A stretch of DNA of 64,000 nt, taken from assembly GCF_002276045.1 (NCBI RefSeq), contig NZ_NQMR01000031.1, positions 1 to 64,000 on the forward strand, in the 5' to 3' direction. Numbering within the stretch: position 1 is the first letter of the stretch; the number at the start of each line of letters is the position of its first letter. The stretch comes from Pseudoalteromonas sp. NBT06-2 (GTDB lineage: Bacteria > Pseudomonadota > Gammaproteobacteria > Enterobacterales > Alteromonadaceae). Positions 54,913 through 63,437 of the stretch are shown one piece after another. The notes beneath the pieces were generated by a model that searched no databases, was not told the DNA's origin, and worked only from the letters and a program-made list of their open reading frames with translations. The translations under genes and the position numbers were made by a program.

Positions 54913-55857
54913 CTAAAATATATATCCTAAACTAACTGACCAAGCATAGGCGTCATAATCACTGGCGATATTAATTGATGCATCAATATCTAATGACCAA
55001 GATGGACCTAGATCGTAAGAGGCGTATAACGCGAATTGACCATAGTTATCATCACCCGATATTGCGTTTAAAGATGCTGAGTTTGAATTTGTTATTCTTG
55101 AAGTATCTCTGGAGATTGGTCTTGTATTTACATTTTTGCCATTGCGAGATATTAATACAGAATCTCCAGAAATAAGATAATTCCAAGTTAATAAACCGCC
55201 AAGCATTAGCCCTTTTTCATTCGAAAAGGGTAAGTAATATGCTGTGGATAAACTTGTACTAATTATTGATGAATTACCTGAGCTTTTTTCTGAAGTGATT
55301 TTAGATTGCTTGTGATCTTGATTGGAATCCTTAATTTGATATTTATTAAAATCCCAATCACTATATAAGCCACCTACTAAAATACCATAAAACCAATCAC
55401 CTTTAATAAATCCATAACCGATAGAACCACCTAAAGAGGCTGAATCTATATTTTCATTATTAAAGTTTATTTCTCGTCTAAGGCCTGAAATTTTTGTATC
55501 AACTGTTGATTGACTGTAATTCGATGAAAATGACCAATTATCTAAATAATAACTTAAGCTAGTACCTATTGTTGTTAATTCAACTTCTGCATTAACCCTA
55601 TTTTCATGATTTCTATCATCTTGCCAGTTTTGATAATTTAAATTTAAATTTAAATTTAAATTATCGGTAATATTTGTTGAAAATGAAACTGCATTGCCAA
55701 CGGGAGTAAGGTTGACGGTTTCATTTTGTAAAGAGACTTGATACTCCTGTTGCCCATAACTGACACTGATGCTTGTAGCGTTTGAATTGCTTGATAAAGT
55801 TAATAAAAATAATGGAATAATATACTGATTATATTTAGGTGTTTTTTGACACTTCAA
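54913..55857 (-). CDS. outer-membrane beta-barrel protein, unknown function
   Basis: The 314-residue protein has a signal peptide (cleavage near SNA, residue 27). It then has alternating strands throughout, such as ISVSYGQQEYQVSLQ, LNLNLNLNYQNW, TSLSYYLDNWSFSSNYS and SIGYGFIKGDWFYGILVGGLYSDWDF. The last strand ends SLGYIF with a C-terminal phenylalanine, the signal for BAM-mediated insertion. Residues 66-73 are encoded by a short tandem repeat (AATTTA units). It stands alone; repeat B lies just beyond its 3' end. Confidence 0.78.
   Translation of the reverse strand: MKCQKTPKYNQYIIPLFLLTLSSNSNATSISVSYGQQEYQVSLQNETVNLTPVGNAVSFSTNITDNLNLNLNLNYQNWQDDRNHENRVNAEVELTTIGTSLSYYLDNWSFSSNYSQSTVDTKISGLRREINFNNENIDSASLGGSIGYGFIKGDWFYGILVGGLYSDWDFNKYQIKDSNQDHKQSKITSEKSSGNSSIISTSLSTAYYLPFSNEKGLMLGGLLTWNYLISGDSVLISRNGKNVNTRPISRDTSRITNSNSASLNAISGDDNYGQFALYASYDLGPSWSLDIDASINIASDYDAYAWSVSLGYIF
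55635..55662. repeat. 6-bp tandem repeat coding for Leu-Asn repeats
   Basis: AATTTA units run for about 28 bp in the barrel gene. They encode alternating Leu and Asn on the minus strand. Length changes in multiples of six would keep the frame and lengthen one strand by two residues. Confidence 0.75.
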
Positions 55858-56013
55858 AATAAACCTTAAGTTTAAAATAAATTTATAATGATTTCAGTGT
55901 AACTAAAATTTAGGAAATAGTGGTCAAATTGATAAAAGAAATAAAGTATTTCTTATTTAACAGAAAAAAGCAGCTATTAACTGCTTTGGTGAATTACAAA
56001 TAATGATAAAAGG

Positions 56014-56643
56014 TTAATCTTCGTCCGTTAACTCTTGAACACATTGATGAATCGCTTTTTTAGTGGCTTTTTTAGATTCAGATGCTGCTGTGAATTCATC
56101 TAAGTTTACAGAACTGCTTTCATCAGTATCCATCATATCAAAAACTGATGTCGCTTTAGTTTCCATTGCAGCTTCTAATTCAGATAAATCAATAGCGCCA
56201 TTTGCATCAGCATCGATTGTATTAAACTTTTCTTCTTTAGATAAAAAGCTATCTGCAGATGGTACAATTATATTTTCATCACCGGTTTCTGATTTTAAAT
56301 CACTTACACATAAAACAATTTCATCTGCAATTGCGGATAAGTCAATCGCGTTACCATGTCTACTTTGACTAAATTCTTCTAGTGATAAAACACCATCTTG
56401 ATCTTTATCTTTTCTTGTTAATTTTTTTTCTGCTTTAGCAACGGTAGGCTCTGTCATTTCAGCTAAAGTGATTTCACTACTTTGATCAACATCTATACGA
56501 TTGAATTTTTGTTCTGCACTATGACCTCGCTTGCCACCTTTTTGCTTCTTTTCTGCCAATACTTGCGGTGCTGAAAAGACGGCTGTTATTGAGATTAGAC
56601 CAGTTAATACTGCAATATTTATCTGTTTAGTGATTTTTGTCAT
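56014..56643 (-). CDS. exported EF-hand calcium-binding protein
   Basis: The 209-residue protein has a signal peptide (about 28 residues, ending VLAE). Four EF-hand loops follow: DVDQSSEITLAE, DKDQDGVLSLEE, DADANGAIDLSE and DTDESSSVNLDE. Their acidic ligands sit at positions 1, 3, 5, 9 and 12 as expected. It probably binds calcium in the periplasm or outside. I chose the ATG at 56641-56643 because GGAG lies seven bases before it; the ATG at 56676 adds eleven residues without a ribosome-binding site. An ECF-type promoter motif matching that of the sigma operon is located 38-67 bp upstream. Confidence 0.85.
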   Translation of the reverse strand: MTKITKQINIAVLTGLISITAVFSAPQVLAEKKQKGGKRGHSAEQKFNRIDVDQSSEITLAEMTEPTVAKAEKKLTRKDKDQDGVLSLEEFSQSRHGNAIDLSAIADEIVLCVSDLKSETGDENIIVPSADSFLSKEEKFNTIDADANGAIDLSELEAAMETKATSVFDMMDTDESSSVNLDEFTAASESKKATKKAIHQCVQELTDED

Positions 56644-56680
56644 CTTGTACTCCAATGGGGTTATGAGTGATTTCAAATAT

Positions 56681-56710
56681 TAAAACGCACTAAATATGTT
56701 TTGGTTGACA
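56681..56710 (-). promoter_or_regulatory. putative ECF promoter of the EF-hand gene
   Basis: On the minus strand TGTCAACCAA (56710-56701), ten bases, then GTGCGTTTTA (56690-56681) match the blocks and spacing of 52791-52820. Ten of ten bases agree in the first block and eight of ten in the second (counted by hand). The gene's ATG follows 38 bases after the second block. Confidence 0.65.
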
Positions 56711-57019
56711 TAAAAATAAAAAATATTAGGAAAAACTCAAAAACTGCTGTTATGCATGCATAAAAAGCGGCCTTTAATCTTATGTAGGTTCTCATTGTTT
56801 AATTAATCGCATGGTGCAGAAAAAACACCACAGACTGTTGCGTTTTATCAACATTTTGTTATTTGTTAAATATGTGTGGTTTTATGTAAACCTTATAAGT
56901 AACAATTACTTATGTTTTTTATTTTTCTTTGGCATATCACTTGCTCTAAGTAAACTTGATGACACATTAGAATCATCTAACAAGTTGAATTTTACATAAC
57001 TATTTGATAAATAAATGGA
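56711..57019. other. intergenic stretch upstream of the M36 protease gene
   Basis: About 309 bp carry the upstream regions of the EF-hand gene (minus) and the protease gene (plus). A 62-codon open frame (56811-56999) has no start signal or family likeness and was not called. No defined promoter for the protease gene could be fixed. Confidence 0.4.
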
Positions 57020-60000
57020 ATGAAATTAATGAGTATAATAAAAAAGTCTGCAATCGCATTAGCTGTTGCCAGTTGTTTTTCTGTTGTGGGTGTAGCTGCA
57101 TCAGAGCAAGACTCAATTGAGTTTTCGATTGCAGACGCCCAACAGGTAGTTCAAAAAAAATCTTTAACTCAAATAGCTAAAGTACACACCAATATTGGAC
57201 TTAAAAACCAAGTCGATACACAAATAGGTCAAGCAACTTTTCAATGGACAAGTGGTCCATTGGCGAAGATTAATATTAAACCAATTCGACAAGAAAGTCG
57301 TATTGCATATGCTGCACAAGTACACTTGAATCATTTAACGCTAAACCCCACAGCATTTGGCAGTAAAGTGTTTATCTCAAATTCGCACAACCAAAATGGT
57401 GGTGCTAAGTTAGCTAAATATAAACAAGAAATATCGGGTATTGAAGTATTCAACCGTGAAGTCAATATTATGATGGATCGTGATTATAACTTAGTTGCAT
57501 CGTCTGGTTTTTTTGCAAATAACACTACTTTACAGGCATTAAATGTAAAAAAACAACCATTGGCTCAATTTGGTGAGCCGAGTAAAGCGATATCTCATGC
57601 TTTTAAAGATATGGGGGGAAACATAGGTTTAGTATCAATAAACGAGCAGTCGTCTGATAAAAAATACACTTTATTTAATGCTACTAATTCATCAGGTGAT
57701 TTTCAACTTGTTGGTGAGCCTCGCGCTAAAAAAGTATTTTTTGAGTTAAATGATGAGCTTATATCTGCTCATTATGTTGAGATTGAGACTGCAGATCCAA
57801 ATACAGTTGAGTCTGAATATCATGCTTATGTTATTGCAGCTGACAGTGGCAAAGTATTATTCAAGAAAAATATGCGAAGTCATGCGGGTGATTTTCATTA
57901 CCGTGTACATGCTGATACTGAAGGTATGAATAAACCTGAACAAGGGCCATTTGGTGAAGTTGTGCCTCTTACCAGTGATGTTAGAGATTTTGTATCAACT
58001 CGTGTTAATGCCTCATTAGTATCTTTAACTTCGGGACCTATTAGTACTAAAGATGCTTGGTTAGCTGAAGGTGCAACAAAAACATCTGGTAATAATGTAA
58101 AGTCGTATGTTGATGCTGTTGCTCCGAATGGTTTTACTTCTGGTGATTATTATGCAGATACTACTTCAGACAATACCTTTGATTACATGTATAACCAAAA
58201 TGAAAATGAATATTCAATAAATAATCGTAAAGCAGCAATTGTTAACCTCTTTTATGTCAATAATTATCTACATGACCAATTTTATAACCATGGTTTTGAT
58301 GAACTATCAGGTAACGCTCAGGATAGTAACTATGATAGAGGGGGAGTAGAAGGTGACCCGTTATTAGTAGAAGTACAAGACAATTCAGGTTTCAATAATG
58401 CAAATATGGTCACACCTGCAGATGGTGCATCTCCTGTTATGCAAATGTATCTTTTCGATGATAAGGATGCCGTAAATGGACAAGATTACGGTATTACCAG
58501 TATTTCAGGAAGTGATTTTGAGTTTAATACACCAATAGTTTGGAATTTTGGATCTGAGCGTTTTGATGTCCAAGGCACATTAACAGCTTATTTAGACGAA
58601 GCAACAGGTGGTTTTGGTAATACATGTGAATCAATAACTAATCCTGAAAATTTACTCGGGAACATTGCCGTAGTCCAATATTCGTTTGACTGTCCTACTT
58701 CTGAGCAATTTGGTAATTTAAAAAATGCAGGCGCAATTGGCAGTATCGTTGTAGTGCCATTTGGTGGTGACCGCGTCTTTAATGGTATTGGTCTTCAAGA
58801 TGATGATCCTGCAAAAAGCGCTCTGTCCTTCCCTGTAATGAATATATCTCAAAATGAATCATCAGATTTGTTTGCAAATTGGAAAAATGATATCGAGGTT
58901 AGATTTTTTGATGAGCGACAGTTTAGAGATAGTTCTTGGGATAACGGTATTGTAGCCCATGAGTGGGGTCATTACATTAGTAATCGTTTGGTTGGTAATG
59001 GTTCTGGGTTAAGAAATCACCAAGGTCGCTCTCTTGGCGAAGGCTGGGGCGACTTTCATGCGCTTATGTTATTAGCAAATGAAAAAGATGCCCAGATTGC
59101 AGGCAATGATACATACCAATTACCTTATGAAATCAGCTCTTATACTAAGTTATTCCGTAAAGTACCTTATACACCGAACATGACATTAAATGGATTAACC
59201 TTTAAAGATATTCAGCGGGCAGATGGTACCGCACAAGTTCATGATGCGGGTACTTTATGGGCGACAACACTTTGGGATGCTTATGTTCGTTTAATTAATG
59301 AACATACGTTTAAAGAAGCAGAAAGTCGCATGATGGACTATTTAGTTGCGGGTTATAAAATGACACCGATTAACCCTACTTATACAGAAGCACGTGATGC
59401 CATTTTGGCGGCCGCTGCAGCTTCAGACCAAAATGATTTTAAAATCATGCTAAAAGCATTTGCTCGAAGAGGAATGGGGTTAGACGCAGTGTCTCCTGCT
59501 AGATTCTCAGAGGATCATAGTGGCGTAGTTGAGTCTTTTGAAGCAGATACTAATCCGGTGTCACTTAAAGTGATGAGTCATAATTTAAATACAAATTATG
59601 AAGGTTTAACATCAGGATATTGTTCAAACGATAATATTTTAGATGCTGGTGAGACAGGGACTGTTAGCTTTAAAGTAATGAATACCAACCCTGAGAAGCC
59701 TTTAACGAATATTAAAGCAAAAATTGAAGTATTAAGTAATCATGATGTCACTTTTGAAAATGATGGTATTATCACCTTCGATACTTTAGATGCATACGTA
59801 CAAGTTGCAACACCTACTTTAGAATTTAAATTAAATGATGTAAAGAAAACACGTGACTTATTATCCCTTAAGTTATCATTTATAGATTTAGATGAAGAAA
59901 CGAAAGCTTCGTTAACTGATGCCAGTGAAATCCATGAACTTGTAAATTATTCTTTTGGTGAGCAAGAAGCCACGAATAATTCAGCTGTTGGTAGAATTCT

Positions 60001-60103
60001 ACCTTATGATTTTACAATTAAGGCATTGGTTGGTGGTGAAAAAGTAGAAAATAGTACGATTTTTATACTGGGCTTACAGCTATCACACCTTGGCAAAATT
60101 TAA
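57020..60103 (+). CDS. M36 (fungalysin-like) metalloprotease, frame broken before the C-terminus
   Basis: The 1027-residue frame has a signal peptide (near GVAASE), an N-terminal propeptide (about 40-290, FTP-like), and the zinc peptidase domain with HEWGH (His647, Glu648, His651) and the third ligand Glu674 in GEGWGDFHALM. A protease-associated (PA) insert lies between (about 480-620). It is probably a secreted zinc endopeptidase. The frame ends at 60103 after a one-base shift at about 60057. The distal frame continues with the rest of the protein (60058-60951). So either the gene is a pseudogene, or the one-base loss is a sequencing error, or the shortened enzyme is made. Two ATGs (57020 and 57029) are close together. 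Confidence 0.88.
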   Translation: MKLMSIIKKSAIALAVASCFSVVGVAASEQDSIEFSIADAQQVVQKKSLTQIAKVHTNIGLKNQVDTQIGQATFQWTSGPLAKINIKPIRQESRIAYAAQVHLNHLTLNPTAFGSKVFISNSHNQNGGAKLAKYKQEISGIEVFNREVNIMMDRDYNLVASSGFFANNTTLQALNVKKQPLAQFGEPSKAISHAFKDMGGNIGLVSINEQSSDKKYTLFNATNSSGDFQLVGEPRAKKVFFELNDELISAHYVEIETADPNTVESEYHAYVIAADSGKVLFKKNMRSHAGDFHYRVHADTEGMNKPEQGPFGEVVPLTSDVRDFVSTRVNASLVSLTSGPISTKDAWLAEGATKTSGNNVKSYVDAVAPNGFTSGDYYADTTSDNTFDYMYNQNENEYSINNRKAAIVNLFYVNNYLHDQFYNHGFDELSGNAQDSNYDRGGVEGDPLLVEVQDNSGFNNANMVTPADGASPVMQMYLFDDKDAVNGQDYGITSISGSDFEFNTPIVWNFGSERFDVQGTLTAYLDEATGGFGNTCESITNPENLLGNIAVVQYSFDCPTSEQFGNLKNAGAIGSIVVVPFGGDRVFNGIGLQDDDPAKSALSFPVMNISQNESSDLFANWKNDIEVRFFDERQFRDSSWDNGIVAHEWGHYISNRLVGNGSGLRNHQGRSLGEGWGDFHALMLLANEKDAQIAGNDTYQLPYEISSYTKLFRKVPYTPNMTLNGLTFKDIQRADGTAQVHDAGTLWATTLWDAYVRLINEHTFKEAESRMMDYLVAGYKMTPINPTYTEARDAILAAAAASDQNDFKIMLKAFARRGMGLDAVSPARFSEDHSGVVESFEADTNPVSLKVMSHNLNTNYEGLTSGYCSNDNILDAGETGTVSFKVMNTNPEKPLTNIKAKIEVLSNHDVTFENDGIITFDTLDAYVQVATPTLEFKLNDVKKTRDLLSLKLSFIDLDEETKASLTDASEIHELVNYSFGEQEATNNSAVGRILPYDFTIKALVGGEKVENSTIFILGLQLSHLGKI

Positions 60104-60951
60104 ACGAAAAAGCTGATATTGTTTATGAATCTAAAGCTTTTACAATTGGATTTAATGGTAATTTCAATCTGAGCTGGAACCATTATTATGCATTATCACA
60201 AGGGCACCATGGTGGTGTTGTTGAGATCAGTGTTAATGGAAATGAATGGACCGATGCGACAGAGTATGGTTCATTTGTAACTCCAGGTTACTCTGGAAAG
60301 CTAACTCATAGTGCATTAGCTGGTCGAGATGCATTTACTGGGCAAGGTGAACTTGATGGTAATAGATTTGTATTCAATACAGATACTATCGCTTTTGGTG
60401 ATAAATTAGATGGTTCAGAGGTTAAAATACGTTTTCGTAGTACTTTCAGTGGAGAAGTTAATCATAACATTAATTTTCAGTGGCTTGTCGGGGATGTAGA
60501 ACTGACTAATGTTACCACTAACCCATTTTCAGCCATAATTGCACATGATCCACAAAGCTGTGATAACAGACTGCCAAGAGTTGTACAGTCGGATGATATG
60601 AGTGTTAAAGAAGGTGAAACAGTTGCTCTTTCTGTGCAAGCTGTTGACCCAGATGGTGACACACTAACTTATACTTGGGCTCAGATATCTGGCACTGGGG
60701 TAACATTAACTGATGCGGATCAAGCTCAATTAAACTTTACAGCACCAAATGTAAACTCGAATGAAACGCTTGAGTTTAGTGTAACGGTTAATGATGGCAT
60801 TGATTCTGTTGTTTCATCTGTGAATGTTAATGTTGCTGATGTTCCTGTCGTTAATAAAAAATCAACAAAATCAAGCTCGTCAGGTTCTTTCGCTTGGTTA
60901 GCTTTACTTGCTATGCCTTTAGCTATATTACGTAGAAGAAAGCAAAAATAG
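60058..60951 (+). pseudogene. distal part of the M36 protease gene in another frame
   Basis: Frame +1 (relative to the protease frame) continues directly from DFYTGLTAITPWQNL at 60058. It encodes the C-terminal P-domain-like barrel (FNLSWNHYYALSQGHHGGVVEISVNG) and a PKD/REJ-like repeat (VQAVDPDGDTLTYTWAQISG). It ends with a serine-rich linker, a hydrophobic segment and a basic tail (FAWLALLAMPLAILRRRKQK), which is a GlyGly-CTERM-type sorting signal for rhombosortase. No own start with a ribosome-binding site is visible, so it depends on the upstream frame. Confidence 0.8.
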
Positions 60952-60970
60952 CTAATTAAAAGTTCCTTTT

Positions 60971-61044
60971 AAAACTGTAAGATCCTTCCCATTAAGCTTG
61001 TGTGAGTGCCCAACCTTTTCATGTAAGCTTATTTTACAGTTTTT
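60971..61044 (+). terminator. terminator-like hairpin after the protease gene
   Basis: AAAACTGTAA pairs with TTACAGTTTT around a 54-base loop, which contains a further AAGCTT/AAGCTT pairing. A T-rich run follows (TTTTTATT). It likely ends the protease transcript before the outer-membrane gene at 61237. Confidence 0.6.
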
Positions 61045-61236
61045 ATTACTAATTCAAATAGGTTAAGCCGAAATTACAGTTTTTCAGTAAAAGTGTTAGG
61101 CACTTATTTGGAAACAGTTTCAAGCTGAAACAGTCACTATCATAAATTATTGTGGTAGCATGGTGCTGGTATTCAGGTTTTATTTTTTGGATTTAGATAA
61201 ATGATAATAGCTTTAAATAGGTAATGTACTCAGCGA

Positions 61237-62622
61237 ATGATTCTTTCAATTTTTAATTATAAATTTTCAGTTTTGATCGTCTTGATTTTTCTGTTTAAAA
61301 CAAGTTTTGTTTTATCCAAAACTTTAACCTTTCATAAAGAACAAGAACGTAGTAAACAACAGGAGAGTGTAACTCCTAAATTGGTAATTGAAGATATTGT
61401 TTGTAAAGGCAATTTAGTTATCGATTGTGATTATATAACAAAGAAATTTTATCAAAATATTGGGGATATATTAGATTCGGATAAAATAGCTGATGCACGG
61501 TATAGGTTGAATGCTTTGATTCAATTTAATCATGTGACAGCTTCTTTAAAAAAAGGGCATACGAGAGGATATGCCATCATCGTTTTTGAAGTAACCGAAG
61601 CGAGTAATATTGTATATAGTACAGGCATCGGATTTCAAAAGAGTCATTTTAATAATCAATCTAAAGCTTGCGATGGCAGTTTTATTGCCTGTTATCCTAA
61701 TCAATCAAGTGTAAATGGGCTTAATAATCTTGCTGGAGTTTCTATCTCACACCTTAATTTTTTAGGTATGGGAAAGGAAGTTTCATTTTCTATTAATGGT
61801 GATAAAAGTGTATTTAAAGCAGATTTTGGTCAGCTTAATTTAGAAAATCTAGGTGTTGAAGGCGCAGAAAAAATTTGGGATATCGATGCATCGGATAAAA
61901 CACTCCGAGATTATTATGACGTTGATATTACATATTATGATCCGCATTTCTTAGATTTATCTCATTATTTTTTAAGTGGCTTAGTGCGTTGGCAAAAAGT
62001 CAAAGAAAGTAACACTTTATATACTGAATTAATTTATAAAAATAATGAAGCGCCTATTGAGCTTGAACCAAACTCAATATCAAATAAGAATATCAATAAA
62101 ACTTATGCGCTTTCTGTTGGTAGACGCTTTGCTAGGTATTCTCATATTTCTTTTGGGGTATCTGGTCACTTTAAAGATGAATCAGGGTTTACCAAGGGGG
62201 TGCTTTATGGATGGGATAGTACAGATCATCCTTTATTTGCCACTAGAGGGTCAACTTTAAAGGCTAACCTTGCTTTTGGAACTGAATTTACAAATTCTTC
62301 GATTTCTTATCAAAGAAATATAAATGTATTTCGTAATCATATTTTTACCTTTGGTGGGTATGCTGAAAAAGCAAAATTTGATAATAACCTAGATCTATTA
62401 TCAAAATCTTTATCTGTCGGGTATAAAAAAGTCTCTGCCATTAATATGTTTCATGGAGAATTTTCTGCTTGGCAATTGGATTTGGCTGTCGGAAAATCTT
62501 CACTTAATGACTACAGTGATACATATAAATACAGCATTAATGGTAGTTATACATTTCAATCTAGCAGTTTTATTTTTAGATTCTCTTTAGGTTATCATGA
62601 TCTGGAGATTAAGAATTTATGA
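61237..62622 (+). CDS. outer-membrane protein with POTRA-like domain and beta-barrel
   Basis: The 461-residue protein has a signal peptide (about 28 residues). A single POTRA-like domain follows (about 45-120; VIEDIVCKGNLVIDCDYIT ... SDKIADARYRLNALIQFNHV), then a beta-barrel of Omp85/TPS-transporter style with strands such as LAGVSISHLNFLGMGKEVSFS and SISYQRNINVFRNHIFTFGGY. Cysteines in the POTRA part are unusual. It resembles surface-antigen (BamA/TamA/ShlB-like) proteins but is short. The following gene overlaps by four bases, so it is probably part of a small envelope operon. The substrate is unknown. Confidence 0.75.
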   Translation: MILSIFNYKFSVLIVLIFLFKTSFVLSKTLTFHKEQERSKQQESVTPKLVIEDIVCKGNLVIDCDYITKKFYQNIGDILDSDKIADARYRLNALIQFNHVTASLKKGHTRGYAIIVFEVTEASNIVYSTGIGFQKSHFNNQSKACDGSFIACYPNQSSVNGLNNLAGVSISHLNFLGMGKEVSFSINGDKSVFKADFGQLNLENLGVEGAEKIWDIDASDKTLRDYYDVDITYYDPHFLDLSHYFLSGLVRWQKVKESNTLYTELIYKNNEAPIELEPNSISNKNINKTYALSVGRRFARYSHISFGVSGHFKDESGFTKGVLYGWDSTDHPLFATRGSTLKANLAFGTEFTNSSISYQRNINVFRNHIFTFGGYAEKAKFDNNLDLLSKSLSVGYKKVSAINMFHGEFSAWQLDLAVGKSSLNDYSDTYKYSINGSYTFQSSSFIFRFSLGYHDLEIKNL

Positions 62623-63167
62623 TAGTTATCAAACGATTTTTCTTCATTTTATGTCTATTTTGTTGTGGAAATACAGATAGTATTGAGCTTAATATCAATA
62701 ATTTTGCCGATTTAAACTCATTAATAGTGACGAAAATCGATTATCCAAAATCAGATTTAGCTGAAAAAATACGCAGTGGTTTACCAGTACATATTGTTGT
62801 CTATATAGACTTTATTAGTTCAAGTCAGGATGTAGTACCTTACAGTTATACAATTACTATCACTAAGCCTATTTGGCCAAAGACAGAAAGCCTACCCTAC
62901 ACCATAAAAACACCGCAAAGTCTCAATGAGATGTCAGTGAGCTTACCTATATTGCTTTCATATATAAATAATATACGAATACCAATGAATAAAAAAAGAT
63001 TAGATAATACTCAATCTATTCAAGTACAAGCCGCAATAAACCCTTTTAATATTAGTGAAATATTAGTTGATAGCCAGCTTAATAAATCTGGTCCATTAGA
63101 ACCTGAAAGTATGTTATCTAATAATCAGCAAGTTGCACAAAAAAAAATCGGACAGAAAAAGGGTTAA
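62619..63167 (+). CDS. exported protein of unknown function, probably truncated by a frameshift
   Basis: The 182-residue frame begins with a signal peptide (MIVIKRFFFILCLFCCGNT, near residue 19) and a folded-looking domain (LIVTKIDYPKSDLAEKIRSG, IHIVVYIDFISSSQDV...). It then runs into a low-complexity region. An A9 run at 63139-63147 precedes the stop. One extra A would put translation into the 63148-63427 frame and give a protein of about 269 residues. It overlaps the outer-membrane gene by four bases and precedes the membrane protein at 63438, suggesting a three-gene envelope system. No family recognised. Confidence 0.6.
   Translation: MIVIKRFFFILCLFCCGNTDSIELNINNFADLNSLIVTKIDYPKSDLAEKIRSGLPVHIVVYIDFISSSQDVVPYSYTITITKPIWPKTESLPYTIKTPQSLNEMSVSLPILLSYINNIRIPMNKKRLDNTQSIQVQAAINPFNISEILVDSQLNKSGPLEPESMLSNNQQVAQKKIGQKKG
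63139..63147 (+). repeat. A9 homopolymer at a frame junction
   Basis: Nine A residues separate the two frames of the 62619 gene. With ten A the frames would join. This is a candidate slippage site, a sequencing artefact, or a fixed frameshift. Confidence 0.9.
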
Positions 63168-63427
63168 AAGAACTTATCCCAAAAGAGAATGAGATTAATA
63201 GTACAACACTAACAAATAATGATGTGAAAGATAATGCAATATCTGACAATTATACTCATAAATCAACTGTAACTTCGATCCATCCCTTAGCACAACATGA
63301 TATTTCAGTAAGGCCTAACCTACCATTTATTAATTATTTTATTGATGATGAAATACAAGCAGACTGGAAGAGCAAAGCTGTGAACTTTGAATTTCAAGTA
63401 TTACTAAACAAAATGAAAGAAGAGTAA
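63148..63427 (+). pseudogene. distal frame of the 62619 gene beyond the A9 run
   Basis: Reading in the -1 frame after the A9 run gives GLKELIPKENEINSTTLTNND, then the tail FINYFIDDEIQADWKSKAVNFEFQVLLNKMKEE and a stop at 63425-63427. That stop lies 11 bases before the next start. The frame has no start signal of its own. Its end position and the continuous acidic/polar composition suggest it is the natural C-terminus of the upstream gene. Confidence 0.55.
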
Positions 63428-63437
63428 ATGCCTGACT

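Noticed and set aside
56811..56999. 62-codon hydrophobic open frame upstream of the protease gene.
   Set aside because: No ribosome-binding site and no family likeness; AT-rich intergenic DNA gives such frames easily.
60040..60070. Programmed -1 frameshift in the M36 protease gene.
   Set aside because: No X-XXY-YYZ slippery heptamer in the correct phase and no obvious downstream stem; a plain mutation or sequencing error is simpler.
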